IMG/VR virus record: IMGVR_UViG_3300027730_000175
Span: 1-21,491 of that record
Strand: one strand, 5' to 3'
Length of the DNA: 21,491 nt
Source: a virus
How positions within the stretch are numbered: the first letter of the stretch is position 1; every line of letters begins with the position of its first letter. Shown here in pieces: positions 21,250 to 21,491 of the stretch. The notes beneath the pieces are model-generated. The model was given only the letters and a program-made list of their open reading frames with translations. It was not told the DNA's origin and did not search any database. Both the position numbers and the translations under genes were made by a program.

Positions 21250-21491
21250 TTAATTAATTTCTTCGTATGTTGTTGTTATTGTTTTGCTTAGTATTTTCGT
21301 TCTAAGGTCATGGTTTTGAATGAAATCTAAAATAGATTCAATTTCGTAATCAGCTTTGACACCTTCATTGTAGCTAGCTTTAACTTTTACACTAATTTTG
21401 TCATTTGGTTTTGATTCTAGCGCAATTGGGTTTGCGGTAATTAAAACATCTAAATCACCCCACTCATCTTCATTTCTTTTTACAAATCTTA
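21250..21491 (-). CDS. C-terminal part of a hypothetical protein (partial)
   Basis: An open frame entering from the right edge and ending at TAA 21252-21250, two codons after TATGAAGAA-type sequence coding YEEIN. The 79 visible residues include RFVKRNEDEWGDLDVLITAN, a strand-rich KISVKVKASY and a helix (IESILDFIQNHDLRTKIL). I cannot identify the family. The stop is one base before the next ATG, so it belongs to the same operon. Confidence 0.6.
   Translation of the reverse strand, partial: RFVKRNEDEWGDLDVLITANPIALESKPNDKISVKVKASYNEGVKADYEIESILDFIQNHDLRTKILSKTITTTYEEIN

Noticed and set aside
1-21491. tRNA genes, CRISPR arrays, integrase or attachment sites
   Set aside because: I saw no cloverleaf-like sequence, no regularly spaced repeats and no integrase or transposase gene. 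A covariance-model scan would be needed to exclude a divergent tRNA.

Overview
This is about 21.5 kb of a T4-like tailed phage (contractile-tail Caudoviricetes). The call rests on a recognisable T4-order head module: portal gp20, prohead core proteins, prohead protease gp21, scaffold gp22 and major capsid protein gp23. It is supported by a gp5-type baseplate hub protein and a gp55-type late sigma factor. The DNA is AT-rich, starts mostly lack Shine-Dalgarno sequences and sit behind A/T-rich leaders, and at least two promoters fit the Bacteroidota pattern (TTTG or TTG, about 20 nt, TAnnTTTG). The host is therefore most likely a Bacteroidota bacterium (inference). No tRNA, rRNA, CRISPR array, IS element or integrase was seen.

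Plus strand, 1-9721 (head module). It runs: end of an unidentified gene, a 77-aa orphan, gp20 interrupted by an HNH intein, a 263-aa probable prohead core protein, two small proteins (one a coiled coil plus one C-terminal membrane helix), a 144-aa orphan with its own host-type promoter and terminator, then gp21, gp22 and gp23. A perfect 13-bp hairpin at 9741-9770 separates this module from the convergent minus-strand genes.

Minus strand, 21491-9785, in transcription order: a partial gene, a 118-aa orphan, a GT-B glycosyltransferase, a GT2 glycosyltransferase and the gp55-like sigma factor; then a 75-aa protein, a free-standing HNH endonuclease, a 131-aa protein, a 476-aa hydrophobic baseplate-type protein, a 143-aa protein, a 58-aa coiled coil, the gp5-like OB-fold hub protein, a 468-aa beta-rich structural protein, a ParB-fold protein with an internal-protein-like leader, a 278-aa zinc-ribbon virion-type protein, and last a GT2 gene with its own promoter and terminator. 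Several junctions are TAATG stop/start overlaps.

How it fits together (inference). The gp55-like sigma would drive late genes from a -10-only element close to TATTTATA, copies of which lie just upstream of several structural genes. gp21 would process the prohead; [LIV]-x-E|[S/T/A] sites are dense in the scaffold and in the 263-aa core protein, and one sits exactly where T4 gp23 is cut. Two genes, at 5261-5695 and 9785-10522, have host-type promoters and their own terminators and look like independently expressed cargo in a late region. The observations most worth following up are the Pro-1 portal intein, the ParB-fold protein with a capsid-targeting-like N terminus, the cargo cassettes, and the structured leader of the zinc-ribbon gene.
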